From positions 6,324,001 to 6,388,000 of the forward strand of contig NZ_CP119145.1 in the NCBI RefSeq assembly GCF_029167625.1: DNA of 64,000 nt, in the 5' to 3' direction. Shown here one piece after another: positions 33,424 to 42,872 of this stretch; position 1 is the first letter of the stretch; each line of letters begins with the position of its first letter. The DNA is from Streptomyces sp. AM 4-1-1 (GTDB lineage: Bacteria; Actinomycetota; Actinomycetes; Streptomycetales; Streptomycetaceae). The translations under genes and the position numbers were made by a program. The notes under the pieces were generated by a model, which saw nothing but the letters and a program-made list of their open reading frames with translations, did no database searches and had not been told where the DNA came from.

Positions 33424-34427
33424 GGGCGCTCGTCGTACGCCTCGACAGCTTCGGGGACGTCCTGCTGACCGGCCCCGCCGTACGGGCCGTCGCCGCGCAC
33501 GCCTCCCACGTCACGATGGTCTGCGGCCCGCGCGGTGAGCCCGCCGCCCGGCTGCTGCCCGACGTGGACGACGTGATCGTCTGGGAGGCCCCGTGGGAGG
33601 GCGTCACCCCGCCCACCGTCGACGACGCAGACATCGAGGGCATGGTGCGCCGCCTGCGCGCCGGGGCGTACGACACCGCGCTCGTGCTCACCTCCTTCCA
33701 CCAGAGCCCGCTGCCCACGGCGCTGCTCCTGCGGATGGCCGGCGTGCGCCGGATCGGCGCCGACAGCGTCGATCACCCCGGCACCCTCCTCGACGTGCGC
33801 CACACCCGGCTGCCCGACCGGCACGAGGCCGAGGCCGCCCTCGACACCGCCGCCGCGCTCGGGTTCACCCCGAGAGCCGGGGACGACGGCCGGCTCCGCG
33901 TGGTGCCCACCCCGGACACCGCCGCTCTCACCGGCAACGGCCCGTACGTCGTGGTGCATCCGGGAGCGAGCGCCCCCGCCCGCTCCTGGAGCCCCGACCG
34001 CTACGCCCACGCCGCGCACCTGCTGGCCGACGACGGCCACCGCGTCGTCGTCACCGGGGGCCCCGACGAGACGGACCTGACCCGGCACGTCAGCGGCGCG
34101 GTCGGTGTGGACCTCGGTGGCCGCACCGACCCACGCCGCCTCGCCGGAGTGCTGCGCGCCGCCGACGCCGTGGTCTGCGGCAACACCGGCCCCGCCCATC
34201 TCGCCGCGGCGGTGGCCACCCCGGTCGTCTCGCTGTTCGCCCCGGTGGTCCCGGCGAACCGCTGGGCCCCGTACGGAGTGCCGTGCGTCCTGCTCGGCGA
34301 CCAGTTCGCCCCGTGCGCGGACACCCGCGCCCGGCACTGCCCGGTACCCGGCCATCCGTGCCTCGACGAGGTCACCGCCCAGGACGTGGTGAGCGCCGTG
34401 CGGAAACTGCTGAAGGAGAGCGTATGA
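33420..34427 (+). CDS. GT9 heptosyltransferase-like glycosyltransferase
   Basis: A 335-residue GT-B enzyme of family 9 (ADP-heptose:LPS heptosyltransferase family). 'RLDSFGDVLLTGPAVRAVA' at the N-terminus, 'VVVHPGASAPARSWSPDRYA' mid-protein and 'CGNTGPAHLAAAVATPVVSLF' near the C-terminus form the donor site. It overlaps gmhB by four bases. In LPS makers the family transfers heptose to an inner core; here the acceptor is unknown. Confidence 0.88.
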   Translation: MRALVVRLDSFGDVLLTGPAVRAVAAHASHVTMVCGPRGEPAARLLPDVDDVIVWEAPWEGVTPPTVDDADIEGMVRRLRAGAYDTALVLTSFHQSPLPTALLLRMAGVRRIGADSVDHPGTLLDVRHTRLPDRHEAEAALDTAAALGFTPRAGDDGRLRVVPTPDTAALTGNGPYVVVHPGASAPARSWSPDRYAHAAHLLADDGHRVVVTGGPDETDLTRHVSGAVGVDLGGRTDPRRLAGVLRAADAVVCGNTGPAHLAAAVATPVVSLFAPVVPANRWAPYGVPCVLLGDQFAPCADTRARHCPVPGHPCLDEVTAQDVVSAVRKLLKESV

Positions 34428-35386
34428 ACATCCTCGTCTGGCACGTGCACGGCTCCTGGCTGACGTCCTTCCTCCAGGGCCCGCACACCTACCTCCTCCC
34501 GGTCACCCCCGACCGGGGCCCGGACGGCCTGGGCCGGGCCAGGACCTGGCAGTGGCCCGCGTCGGCGCGTGAGCTCACCCCGCGGGAGCTGCGGGAGAGC
34601 GACATCGACCTGATGGTCCTGCAACGGCCGCACGAGGCCGGCCTCGCCCACGAGTGGACCGGCCGCCGCCCCGGCCGGGACGTACCGGCCGTGTACGTCG
34701 AGCACAACAGCCCGCACGCCTCAGCCGTCGACACCCGCCACCCGCTCGCGGACCGCACCGACATCCCCGTCGTCCACGTCACCCACTTCAACCGGCTGAT
34801 GTGGGACAACGGACGGGCCCCCACCACGGTCGTCGAGCACGGCATCATCGACCCCGGCCCGCTCTGGACCGGGGAGGAGCGACGGGCGGCCGTCGTCGTC
34901 AACGAACCGGTGCGACGAGGACGGACCACCGGCACGGACCTGCTGCCGGGCTTCGCCGAGGCCGCGCCCCTCGACGTGTTCGGGATGCGCACCGAGGGCC
35001 TGGCCGCGCACCTGGGCATCCCCGACGAGAGGTGCCGCACCAGGGACCTCCCGCAGACGGAACTCCACCCGGCGATGGCCCGCTGCCGGGTCTACCTCCA
35101 CCCCGTCCGCTGGACGTCGCTCGGACTCTCCCTGCTCGAAGCGATGTTCCTCGGCATGCCGGTGGTGGCCCTGGACACCACCGAGATCCGCGAGGCCGTC
35201 CCCGAGGACGCCGGAGTCGTGTCCAACCGGCCCGAGGTACTGGCCGACGCGCTGCGGCACTTCCTCGGCGACCCCGAACACGCCAGGACGACCGGGGAAC
35301 GGGCCAGGGCCGCCGCGCGGGCCCGCTACGGCGCGCAGCGGTTCCTGGACGACTGGGAACGACTCATGAAAGAGGTCACCCGATGA
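34424..35386 (+). CDS. GT-B glycosyltransferase, family 1/4-like
   Basis: A 320-residue glycosyltransferase beginning MNILVWHVHGSWLTSFLQG. The C-terminal half has a GT4-like donor domain: 'CRVYLHPVRWTSLGLSLLEAMFLGMPVVALDTTEIREA'. An N-terminal 'VEHNSPHASAVDTRHPLAD' block is typical of a Streptomyces-specific subgroup. It overlaps its neighbours by four bases at both ends. The substrate is unknown. Confidence 0.82.
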   Translation: MNILVWHVHGSWLTSFLQGPHTYLLPVTPDRGPDGLGRARTWQWPASARELTPRELRESDIDLMVLQRPHEAGLAHEWTGRRPGRDVPAVYVEHNSPHASAVDTRHPLADRTDIPVVHVTHFNRLMWDNGRAPTTVVEHGIIDPGPLWTGEERRAAVVVNEPVRRGRTTGTDLLPGFAEAAPLDVFGMRTEGLAAHLGIPDERCRTRDLPQTELHPAMARCRVYLHPVRWTSLGLSLLEAMFLGMPVVALDTTEIREAVPEDAGVVSNRPEVLADALRHFLGDPEHARTTGERARAAARARYGAQRFLDDWERLMKEVTR

Positions 35387-36624
35387 CGTACTCAACTTCC
35401 GGCCTGGGACGGATCGCCATGGTGTCCGAGCACGCCAGCCCGCTCGCGTCGCTCGGCGGCCCCGACGCGGGCGGCCAGAACGTGTACGTGGCACAGCTCG
35501 CCGCCCGGCTCGCCCGGCGCGGACACGACGTCACCGTGTACACCCGTAGGGACCGCCCCGACGTGCCCACCCTGGTCAGAACCCCGGACGGGGTGAAGGT
35601 CGTCCATGTGCCCGCCGGGCCGCCCACCACCGTACCGAAGGACCGACTCCTCGCCCACATGCCCGACTTCGGCGCGTACCTGTCCCGGATCTGGGGCCTC
35701 AACCGGCCCGACGTGGTGCACGCCCACTTCTGGATGTCCGGCCTCGCCGCGCTGACCGGCGCCCGCGAGCTGCGCATCCCGGTCGTGCAGACGTACCACG
35801 CGCTCGGCACGGTGAAGAAGCGTCACCAGGGGGCGGAGGACACCAGCCCGCCCGAACGCGTCCGGATCGAGGCACGCATCGGCCGCGCCTGCGCCCGGAT
35901 CGTCGCCACCTGCGCCGACGAGGCGGCCGAACTCGTCGCCATGGGCGTGGCCCGGCACCGGATCGACATCGTGCCGTGCGGGGTGGACACCGCCCACTTC
36001 GCGCCCGTCGCGGCGGCGGCCCGCCCGGCCTCCGCGCCCAGGCGGCTGCTCGCCGTCGGCCGGCTGGTGCCCCGCAAGGGCTTCGACCGGGCGATACGCG
36101 CCCTGGCCTCCGTGCCCGACACGGAACTCCTCGTCGCGGGCGGCCCCGAGGCGGACCTGCTGTTCGCCGACCCGGAGGCGGAGCGGCTGCGCAAGACCGC
36201 CGAGGAGTACGGGGTGGCCGGGCGGGTCCGGCTGCTCGGCTGTGTGCCGCACGAGGAGATGCCACGTCTCATGTCCGGCGCGGACCTGCTGCTCTCGCTG
36301 CCCCGGTACGAGCCGTTCGGCATCGTCCCGATCGAGGCGATGGCCTGCCGGACACCGGTCGTCGCGACCGCCGTCGGCGGCCAGCTCGACACCGTGGTCG
36401 ACGGTGTGACCGGGGTACTGGTACCGCCCGTCGACGGCGCCGACCACGATCTCGGCGAGGTGATCCGCAGCCTGCTGGACGCCCCGGACCTGCTCGCCCG
36501 CTACGGCGCCGCCGGACGTGAACGGGCCCTGACCCACTACACCTGGGACCGCGTCGCCGACGGCGTGGCCCGGGTCTACGCCGGACTCGCCACCGCCCCC
36601 ACGCTCTCGGGAGCCGCACGATGA
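35383..36624 (+). CDS. Family 4 glycosyltransferase
   Basis: A 413-residue GT-B retaining enzyme. 'GGPDAGGQNVYVAQLAARLARRGHDVTVYTR' is the MshA/sucrose-synthase-like N-terminus, 'AVGRLVPRKGFDRAIRAL' the hinge, and 'RYEPFGIVPIEAMACRTPVV' the E-x7-E donor motif. The overlap with the upstream gene is ATGA. The resemblance to MshA is general; an N-acetylglucosamine or hexose donor is possible. Confidence 0.88.
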   Translation: MTYSTSGLGRIAMVSEHASPLASLGGPDAGGQNVYVAQLAARLARRGHDVTVYTRRDRPDVPTLVRTPDGVKVVHVPAGPPTTVPKDRLLAHMPDFGAYLSRIWGLNRPDVVHAHFWMSGLAALTGARELRIPVVQTYHALGTVKKRHQGAEDTSPPERVRIEARIGRACARIVATCADEAAELVAMGVARHRIDIVPCGVDTAHFAPVAAAARPASAPRRLLAVGRLVPRKGFDRAIRALASVPDTELLVAGGPEADLLFADPEAERLRKTAEEYGVAGRVRLLGCVPHEEMPRLMSGADLLLSLPRYEPFGIVPIEAMACRTPVVATAVGGQLDTVVDGVTGVLVPPVDGADHDLGEVIRSLLDAPDLLARYGAAGRERALTHYTWDRVADGVARVYAGLATAPTLSGAAR

Positions 36625-37346
36625 AGCTCATCGCACCCGGTCAGCACTGTGACGACCTGATGAACGCCCTGCCCGCCTTCCGCGAGTCGAGCGCGGTGAC
36701 CCAGCGCTGGGGGGTCCGGCTGGCCCGCTCCCTCGGCAGGGGCGCCCGGCTGCTGGTCGCGGGCAACGGCGGCAGCGCCGCCCAGGCCCAGCACCTGACC
36801 GCCGAACTCGTCGGCCGCTACCGCGACGACCGGCCCGCGTACTCGGCGCTGTCGTTGCACGCGGACACCTCCTCCACGACCGCCATCGCCAACGACTACG
36901 GCGTGCACGAGGTGTTCGCCCGGCAGACCTGCGCCCACGGACGGCCGGGCGACATCCTGCTGCTGCTCTCCACCAGCGGCGCCAGCGCCAATCTGCTGAC
37001 CGCCGCCAGCGAGGCCCGCCGGATCGGCATGGCGGTCTGGGCCCTGACCGGTCCGGCCCCGAACCCGCTGGAGGCGGCGAGCGACGAAGCGCTCTGCGTG
37101 GACGCGGCGGTCTCCGCGACGGTCCAGGAACTGCATCTGGTCGCCGTCCACATGATCTGCGAGGCGTTCGACCTGGAACTCGCCCGGTCCACCCCGGCGA
37201 CCGGGCACGGCGCTCCGGAACTGGACGTGTCACCCACCGTCCGAGGCGCCAGGACACGCCACGGCCGACCCGGGGGCGGCTCCGAGGGGCCGGACGGCGT
37301 GCCCGGCGGGCGCGGCGCCGACGCGGAGGAGGCGGGCACCGCATGA
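36621..37346 (+). CDS. gmhA: Sedoheptulose-7-phosphate isomerase (GmhA-like SIS protein)
   Basis: A 241-residue SIS-domain isomerase. 'LLVAGNGGSAAQAQHLTAEL' binds the phosphate, 'LLLLSTSGASANLLTAA' is the second SIS loop and 'ATVQELHLVAVHMICEAFD' the active-site helix. GmhA converts sedoheptulose 7-phosphate to D-glycero-D-manno-heptose 7-phosphate. The last 45 residues are a Gly/Arg-rich tail not needed for the fold. It overlaps both neighbours by four bases. Confidence 0.9.
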   Translation: MKLIAPGQHCDDLMNALPAFRESSAVTQRWGVRLARSLGRGARLLVAGNGGSAAQAQHLTAELVGRYRDDRPAYSALSLHADTSSTTAIANDYGVHEVFARQTCAHGRPGDILLLLSTSGASANLLTAASEARRIGMAVWALTGPAPNPLEAASDEALCVDAAVSATVQELHLVAVHMICEAFDLELARSTPATGHGAPELDVSPTVRGARTRHGRPGGGSEGPDGVPGGRGADAEEAGTA

Positions 37347-39250
37347 GCGGGAGCCATACGAACGGGCGTCGGGGGGAAGGGAGTCGCGTGCGGGGGAGCG
37401 ATGTGAACGGCCACCGGACGGACGGCAACCGCTCGCGGGGCGGGACGGGGGCAGAGGCGGGCGAGGGCCGTTCTCGCGGTCCCACGCCGCTGCTCGTCGT
37501 CGGTGACGCACTGCTCGACCGGGACATCTCCGGACGGGCCGAACGACTGGCCCCGGACGCGCCCGTCCCGGTGGTGGGCCACGCCCGGCGCGACGCACGG
37601 CCCGGGGGCGCCGCGCTCGCCGCGTACCTCGCGGCGGCCGACGGCCGGGACGTCACCCTGGTCACCGCGCTCGGCGCCGACGAGGCCAGCGACACGCTGC
37701 GCGAACTGCTCCGCGACCGGGTCCGGCTGGTGGAGATCCCGTTGCGCGGCCAACTCTCCTGCAAGACCCGGCTCATGGCCGACGGACGCCCGCTGCTGCG
37801 GCTCGACGACGGGGACGGCCGCGCGGGGGGAGCGACGGAAGCGGCCCGCGCGGCCGTCGCGGCGGCGCGCGCCGTCCTGGTCGCGGACTACGGACGGGGC
37901 ACGGCCGACGCCCTGCGTGACGCCCTCACCCGCCGCGCGGCCCGGGTCCCCGTGGTCTGGGACCCGCATCCGGCGGGCGGGCCGCCGGTACGGGGAACAT
38001 GCCTGGCCACGCCGGCGGCTTCCGAGGCCCGGCGGTTCGCGGCGGCGCACACGGACACGAACGCGGACACGGGGACGCCCTTGGACACACGTACGGACAC
38101 GGACACGAACGCGGACACGGGGACGGGGACGCCTTTGGACACACGTACGGACACGGACACGGGGACGGGTACGGACACGGGTACGGACACGGGTACGGAC
38201 ACGGACACGGGTACGGGTACGGACACGGGTACGGAGGCGCCTTCCGGAGCCGCAGGACGGCCCATCGACGATCGGCCCCGGAACGGCGAACGACCGCGGA
38301 ACAGCAGACGATCGCGGAACGGCGAACGACCCGCTGACGCCGGACGACCCGCGACTGACGCCGGACGACCCGCGACCGCACCGCCGCACGAGCCACGCGG
38401 GCGGCTCGGTGAGGCCGCTCACGATGCCCGCGTACTGCTCCGCGCCTGGGACGTCACCTCCGTCGTCGTCACCCTCGGCGAGCACGGCGCGCTCCTGTCC
38501 CACGGCGAGACACCGCTGCTCGTCCCCGCCCCCTGGCGGGCCCAGGGCGACCCCTGCGGGGCGGGGGACCGGTTCGCGGTCACCGCGGCCGGGATGCTCG
38601 CCGACGGGGCACTGCCCGAGGACGCCGTACGCGGCGCGGTCGACGCCGCGACCCGGTACGTCTCCGACGGCGGCGCCCACGCGCTGATCCACGGCGACGC
38701 GCTCGCCACGAGGCCCGGCGTCACCGCCGACGGTGACGCCGAGGACGACGCGCTGGACATGGCCCGGCGGGTGCGGGCCGCGGGCGGGACCGTCGTCGCG
38801 GCGGGCGGCTGCTTCGACCTGCTGCACGCCGGTCACGTCGAACTGCTCCAGGCCGCCCGGCGGGTCGGCGACTGCCTCCTGGTGTGCGTCAATTCGGACG
38901 CCTCGGTACGCCGGCGCAAGGGCGGCGGGCGCCCCGTCGTACCGGCGGCCGACCGGGTACGGGTGCTGCGCGCCCTGGAGTGTGTCGACGCGGTGGCCGT
39001 CTTCGACGAGGACACCCCGGAACGGCTGCTCGACGAACTGCGCCCCCACGTCTGGGCCAAGGGCGGCGACTACGCCCTGTCCGACCTTCCGGAGGCGGCG
39101 CTGCTGGAGAGCTGGGGAGGGCAGGTCGTGCTGCTGCCGTACCTCGACGGGCGGTCCAGCACCCGGCTCGTCGAACGCGCCGCCCGTCCGCCCGCCACGA
39201 CCTCCCGCGGCGGCCACCCGGACGCCACGGCCGACCGGCTCACGAGGTGA
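37343..39250 (+). CDS. hldE: Bifunctional heptose-7-phosphate kinase / heptose-1-phosphate adenylyltransferase with repeat insertion
   Basis: A 635-residue HldE (RfaE)-type fusion. A disordered N-terminus (1-50) is followed by a PfkB/ribokinase domain (about 52-440: '[20 protein letters not shown]' and '[16 protein letters not shown]' with the catalytic Asp). A cytidylyltransferase-like domain (about 475-620) has '[20 protein letters not shown]' and 'WAKGGDY'. It makes ADP-heptose with GmhA and GmhB. E. coli HldE has about 477 residues. The excess is mostly an insertion at residues about 236-348 of Thr-Asp/Thr-Gly repeats plus an Arg/Asn/Gly tract, placed where E. coli has the region after 'LSEFEAVV'. 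The kinase motifs on both sides are intact. Confidence 0.92.
   Translation: MSGSHTNGRRGEGSRVRGSDVNGHRTDGNRSRGGTGAEAGEGRSRGPTPLLVVGDALLDRDISGRAERLAPDAPVPVVGHARRDARPGGAALAAYLAAADGRDVTLVTALGADEASDTLRELLRDRVRLVEIPLRGQLSCKTRLMADGRPLLRLDDGDGRAGGATEAARAAVAAARAVLVADYGRGTADALRDALTRRAARVPVVWDPHPAGGPPVRGTCLATPAASEARRFAAAHTDTNADTGTPLDTRTDTDTNADTGTGTPLDTRTDTDTGTGTDTGTDTGTDTDTGTGTDTGTEAPSGAAGRPIDDRPRNGERPRNSRRSRNGERPADAGRPATDAGRPATAPPHEPRGRLGEAAHDARVLLRAWDVTSVVVTLGEHGALLSHGETPLLVPAPWRAQGDPCGAGDRFAVTAAGMLADGALPEDAVRGAVDAATRYVSDGGAHALIHGDALATRPGVTADGDAEDDALDMARRVRAAGGTVVAAGGCFDLLHAGHVELLQAARRVGDCLLVCVNSDASVRRRKGGGRPVVPAADRVRVLRALECVDAVAVFDEDTPERLLDELRPHVWAKGGDYALSDLPEAALLESWGGQVVLLPYLDGRSSTRLVERAARPPATTSRGGHPDATADRLTR
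38050..38238 (+). repeat. Hexanucleotide-type repeat tract inside hldE
   Basis: Alternating GGACAC, GGTACG and GGGACG hexamers encode Thr-Asp and Thr-Gly dipeptides. A longer roughly 50-base unit ending in CTTTGGACACACGTACGG-like sequence is present twice in the first part. All changes are multiples of three, so the hldE frame stays open, and the other frames are open too because of the six-base period. Confidence 0.95.
38274..38390 (+). repeat. Second degenerate repeat block inside hldE
   Basis: Repeats of CGGAACGGCGAACGACC and GACGCCGGACGACCCGCGAC follow the hexamer tract and encode an Arg/Asn/Gly-Glu and Ala-Gly-Arg-Pro tract. This extends the low-complexity insertion in the kinase domain. 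Confidence 0.8.
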
Positions 39251-40311
39251 TGGCCGTGCCGCCCCGGTACACCCCCGAACGGCCCGGGCCGCGCCCCGCC
39301 GCCGACCCCGCCCGCACGCGTCGGACCCCGCCCCGCGTCCTCGTCCTCCGGGCGCTGGGGCTCGGCGATCTCCTCGCCGGGATTCCGGCCCTGCGCGGGG
39401 TGCGCCGGGCCTTCCCCGGTCACGAGATCGTGCTCGCGGCCCCCGAGTCCCTGCGCGCCCCCGCCCTCGCCACCGGCGCCGTCGACACGCTTCTCCCGAC
39501 CCGGGCTCCTGGCCGCGCCGTACCCTCCCTGCTGCACTGGCCGGGACCGCCGCCCGACCTCGCCGTCGACCTGCACGGGAACGGTCCGGAGAGCCACGCG
39601 GCGCTCGCCGCGCTCCGGCCGCGCCGGCTGCTCTCGTACGCCCGCCCGCAGCCCTCGCACCCCGCGCCCCCCGAGTGGCGGTACGACGAACACGAGCGGG
39701 ACCGCTGGTGCCGCTTCCTGCGGGCGTACGGGATCGACGCCGACCCCGAGGACGTGCGCCTGCCCCCGCCGGACCGCCCCTCGCCCGTCCCGGGGGCCGT
39801 CGTCGTGCACCCCGGGGCGGACTCGGCGGCCCGCCGCTGGCCCGCGGAGCGGTACGCGGCGGTCGTGGCGGGGCTGCGGTCCGCCGGCCACCGGGTCGTG
39901 CTGACCGGCGGTCCGGGGGAGGAGCGCCTGAACACGGCCGTCGCCGACCTGGGCGGGCTCGGCCGGCACGACGTCTTCAGCGGCGGACTGCCGTACGGGG
40001 AATTCTCCGCGCTCATCGCCGGGTGCGCGCTCCTCGTGAGCGGCGACACGGGGCCCGCCCACCTCGCCGTCGCGCACGGGGTCCCCACGGTGACCCTGTT
40101 CGGACCGGTGGCACCACATCTGTGGGGTCCACCGGCCGCACCGCGGCACATCGCGCTCTGGCACCCCGGCCCGCCCGGCGACCCGCACGCCACGGAACCC
40201 GACCCGCTGCTGATGCGGATCGGACCCGACGAGGTGCTCCGCGCCGCGCGGGGCGTACTCGGCGTTCCGGACGATCCGGTCCTCGCGACCCGGGCGGCCC
40301 GGCATGGCTGA
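39250..40311 (+). CDS. GT9 heptosyltransferase-like glycosyltransferase
   Basis: A 353-residue GT9 member, the second in the operon: 'VLVLRALGLGDLLAGIPALRG', 'VVVHPGADSAARRWPAERYA' and 'VSGDTGPAHLAVAHGVPTVTLFG'. ATG 39250 overlaps the hldE stop by one base (TGATG); a GTG three bases earlier is also possible. With the GT9 enzyme at 33420 it suggests that two heptose residues, or one heptose in two linkages, are added. Confidence 0.88.
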   Translation: MAVPPRYTPERPGPRPAADPARTRRTPPRVLVLRALGLGDLLAGIPALRGVRRAFPGHEIVLAAPESLRAPALATGAVDTLLPTRAPGRAVPSLLHWPGPPPDLAVDLHGNGPESHAALAALRPRRLLSYARPQPSHPAPPEWRYDEHERDRWCRFLRAYGIDADPEDVRLPPPDRPSPVPGAVVVHPGADSAARRWPAERYAAVVAGLRSAGHRVVLTGGPGEERLNTAVADLGGLGRHDVFSGGLPYGEFSALIAGCALLVSGDTGPAHLAVAHGVPTVTLFGPVAPHLWGPPAAPRHIALWHPGPPGDPHATEPDPLLMRIGPDEVLRAARGVLGVPDDPVLATRAARHG

Positions 40312-41269
40312 CGACGACGCGGCCTCCGCGCGGAACGGCGGCGGCGCGGACCCCGCACCGGACGACGCCCACGACAGCACCCCACCCGACGGGCGGACCT
40401 CCGTCGCCGTGATCACCCGGAACCGCAGGGACAGCCTGCTGCGTACGCTGGACCACCTGGCCGCGCTCCCGGAGGCGCCGGAGATCGTCGTCGTCGACAA
40501 CGGCTCCACCGACGGCACCGCCACGGCCGTGCGCGCGCACCGGTCCGGCGCGAGGCTGCTGGAACCGGGCCGCAACACCGGAGCCCTCGGACGCAATCTG
40601 GCGGCGCGCCGGATCACCACGCCGTACGTGGCGTTCAGCGACGACGACTCCTGGTGGGCGCCCGGCGCGCTGCGGACCGCGGCCGATCTGTTCGACGCCT
40701 ACCCCCGGCTCGGCCTGGTGGCGGCCCGCACCCTCGTGGAGCCCGGCCGCGCCGAGGAACCGCTCGACGCCGTGCTGGCCCGGTCGCCCCTGCCGCGCCA
40801 CGGCGATCTTCCCGGCAGGCCCGTACTCGGCTTCCTCGGCTGCGCGGCCGTCGTGCGCCGCACGGCGTTCCTCCAGGCGGGCGGCTACCACCAGGTGCTG
40901 TTCTTCGGAGCCGAGGAGACCCTGCTGGCCTACGATCTGACCGCACTCGGCTGGGGCGTGGTGTACGAGCCGTCCGTGACCGCCCACCACCACCCCGGCA
41001 CGGCGGAACGGCCCGGCAGGGCAACGCTGCTGCGGCGCAACGCGCTGCTCACCGACTGGCTGCGCCGGCCGTTGCCGGTCGCGCTGCGCGGCACCGCGCG
41101 CCTGCTGTACGAGACGGGCCGGGCCGAACCCGGCGCGGCGGCGGCCCTGCGGGGCACCCTGACCCGGCTCCCCTCGGCGCTCAGGCACCGCAGGAAGCTG
41201 CCCCACCGGGTCGAGCAGGCGGTCCGTCTGCTGGAGCGGCGGGCGAACGAGGAGGCGGTACACCCATGA
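40304..41269 (+). CDS. Family 2 glycosyltransferase
   Basis: A 321-residue GT-A enzyme: 'SVAVITRNRRDSLLRTLDHL', 'VVDNGSTDGTA', the acidic motif in 'VAFSDDDSWW' and 'FFGAEETLLAYDL'. It shares layout and motifs with the next gene, so the two look like tandem duplicates. It overlaps the upstream gene by eight bases. The 'DDD(S/T)WW' form of the metal motif differs from the GT2 at 31730. Confidence 0.87.
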   Translation: MADDDAASARNGGGADPAPDDAHDSTPPDGRTSVAVITRNRRDSLLRTLDHLAALPEAPEIVVVDNGSTDGTATAVRAHRSGARLLEPGRNTGALGRNLAARRITTPYVAFSDDDSWWAPGALRTAADLFDAYPRLGLVAARTLVEPGRAEEPLDAVLARSPLPRHGDLPGRPVLGFLGCAAVVRRTAFLQAGGYHQVLFFGAEETLLAYDLTALGWGVVYEPSVTAHHHPGTAERPGRATLLRRNALLTDWLRRPLPVALRGTARLLYETGRAEPGAAAALRGTLTRLPSALRHRRKLPHRVEQAVRLLERRANEEAVHP

Positions 41270-42210
41270 CGGAGGAACAGACCGGCACGGCGGCCCGGAG
41301 CGCGGCGGCCGACACCGCGGACGACCGCGTCACGGTGGTCGTGATCACCCATGACCGGCGCCCCGAACTGCTCCGCACCCTGCGCATCATGTCCGCGCTG
41401 CCCGAGCGGCCCCCGGTCGTCGTCACCGACAACGCGTCCCGCGACGGGACGGCACGGGCGGTGGCACGGGAGTTTCCCGATGTGCGGCTGCTGCGCCCCG
41501 GCCGCAACCTCGGCGCGATCGGCCGGAACCTCGCGGTGACCCGGGTACGCACCCCGTACGTGGCGTTCTGCGACGACGACACCTGGTGGGAGCCCGGCTC
41601 CCTGCGCCGGGCGGCGGACCTCCTCGACCGCGCGCCGGGACTCGCCGCGGTCACCGCCCGGATCGTCGTGGAGCCGTCGGGGGAGGAGGACCCGGTGGTC
41701 GCCGAACTGCGCGATTCACCCCTGACCGGCCCGGACTGGCTGCCCGGGCCCGCGCTCGGATCGTTCCTCGCGGCGGCGACGGTGATGCGCGTGGACGCCT
41801 TCCGCGAGGCGGGCGGATTCCATCCGGGGCTGTGGCTGGGCGGCGAGGAGGAGTTGCTGGCCACCGACCTGATGCGGCGCGGCTGGTGGCTCAGCTACGC
41901 GGAGGAGCTGACGATCCACCACGCGGCCTCGACCGTGCGGGACAGCACGGGCCGACGGGTCGACGGGCTGCGCAACACCCTGTGGTTCACCTGGCTCCGC
42001 AGGCCGTTGACGCCGGCACTGCGCCGGACCGGTCATCTGATGCGGACCGTGCCCCGCGACCGCGCGTCGGTGCGCGCCTTCCTGCGCGCGGCGGCGGGGC
42101 TGCCCTGGGTCCTGAAGCAGCGCGACCCCGTCCCGCCGGAGATCGAGGCGCGGCTCGCGGCTCTGGAGAAGGCCCGACGCGCCTCCACGGCCCGCCGGTA
42201 CGTCGGCTGA
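41266..42210 (+). CDS. Family 2 glycosyltransferase, paralogue of the preceding gene
   Basis: A 314-residue GT-A enzyme: '[20 protein letters not shown]', '[14 protein letters not shown]', '[10 protein letters not shown]' and '[19 protein letters not shown]'. It overlaps the preceding gene by four bases and is the last gene of the operon. Its stop lies in a terminator stem. Duplication followed by divergence from its neighbour is likely. Confidence 0.87.
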   Translation: MTEEQTGTAARSAAADTADDRVTVVVITHDRRPELLRTLRIMSALPERPPVVVTDNASRDGTARAVAREFPDVRLLRPGRNLGAIGRNLAVTRVRTPYVAFCDDDTWWEPGSLRRAADLLDRAPGLAAVTARIVVEPSGEEDPVVAELRDSPLTGPDWLPGPALGSFLAAATVMRVDAFREAGGFHPGLWLGGEEELLATDLMRRGWWLSYAEELTIHHAASTVRDSTGRRVDGLRNTLWFTWLRRPLTPALRRTGHLMRTVPRDRASVRAFLRAAAGLPWVLKQRDPVPPEIEARLAALEKARRASTARRYVG

Positions 42211-42228
42211 CGGGGCTTCCGTCAGCCG
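42204..42228. terminator. Terminator at the end of the glycan operon
   Basis: CGGCTGACGG (42204-42213) pairs with CCGTCAGCCG (42219-42228) around a 5-base loop. The stop codon of the last glycosyltransferase is inside the first arm. The next gene is convergent. Confidence 0.8.
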
Positions 42229-42311
42229 GCCCGCGGGAATCCGTGAAGGCGCGCCATGAGTCCGCGCGTGGGGCCGCCCGCCCGGTCGCCCCGCTGACGT
42301 GTGGCCGCCGG

Positions 42312-42680
42312 TCAGCTGCCGAGGCCACCGCCGCCGAAGGAACCGCCGCTCTTGTCGTCGCGGTCCGGGTGGGTTCCGGGCGGTGCGGAGCGGGAGCCCA
42401 TGTTGCCGTAGCCCTTCATCTCGTGCGGAAGGGTGCGCTCGCCGTCCGCACCGAAGTCGTCGGGCTCGCGCACCTCCTCGATGTGCGCGCGGTGCGCGGG
42501 ACGCCGCGGCTGTTCGTCGGGGCGCGGCGCCCGGGCGCGCTTGCGGCGGCTGTCCCATGCGACCAGCCCGATCAGCACGGCGACCACGACGACCCCGATG
42601 ACGAGCGGAACGATCCAGCCCGGGGTGGAGGCCGCCGCGGCGAGTTCGGCGGATGCGTCTTGGCGCGTAGAAAGGTCCAT
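42312..42680 (-). CDS. Small single-pass membrane protein (DUF6479-like)
   Basis: A 122-residue protein: a short outside N-terminus, one membrane segment (about 22-43, '[21 protein letters not shown]'-like), a basic stop-transfer stretch (DSRRKRAR) and a charged, disordered C-terminus ending in a Gly/Ser-rich tail. It resembles DUF6479 proteins of Streptomyces; the function is unknown. It is divergent from the ctaD paralogue. Confidence 0.7.
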   Translation of the reverse strand: MDLSTRQDASAELAAAASTPGWIVPLVIGVVVVAVLIGLVAWDSRRKRARAPRPDEQPRRPAHRAHIEEVREPDDFGADGERTLPHEMKGYGNMGSRSAPPGTHPDRDDKSGGSFGGGGLGS

Positions 42681-42861
42681 ACGCTTTCCGTACCCTCCTG
42701 GCGCGAAGTATTCCCCGGGTCCGGTGACGGGTGGGCGCGTATTCCCTCGGACGGGGGGAAGTCGAAGCGGGCGGGGCGCGGCACGCCGGGCAGGTGCACG
42801 GGGTCGGAGGTGGCCGGTGCCAGAGTTGTGCGGCGGCCGTCGCCGTCGAGCGTATCCACCC

Positions 42862-42867
42862 GGGAGG
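42862..42867 (+). promoter_or_regulatory. Ribosome binding site implying an AUU start for ctaD
   Basis: GGGAGG at 42862-42867 is the only strong Shine-Dalgarno sequence ahead of ctaD. Five bases downstream the coding frame reads ATT TCC ACC GAT, where related proteins would be expected to begin with Met-Ser-Thr. The closest GTGs in frame (42810, 42828, 43011) have no well-spaced binding site. Confidence 0.5.
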
Positions 42868-42872
42868 ATGAG

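Noticed and set aside
38050..38390. CRISPR-like repeats
   Set aside because: The units are 6-20 bases, contiguous and in frame within hldE, without unique spacers.
41586..42809. N-terminal extension of ctaD through the last glycosyltransferase
   Set aside because: The sequence is an Arg/Gly-rich shadow of the GT2 gene and passes through a terminator.
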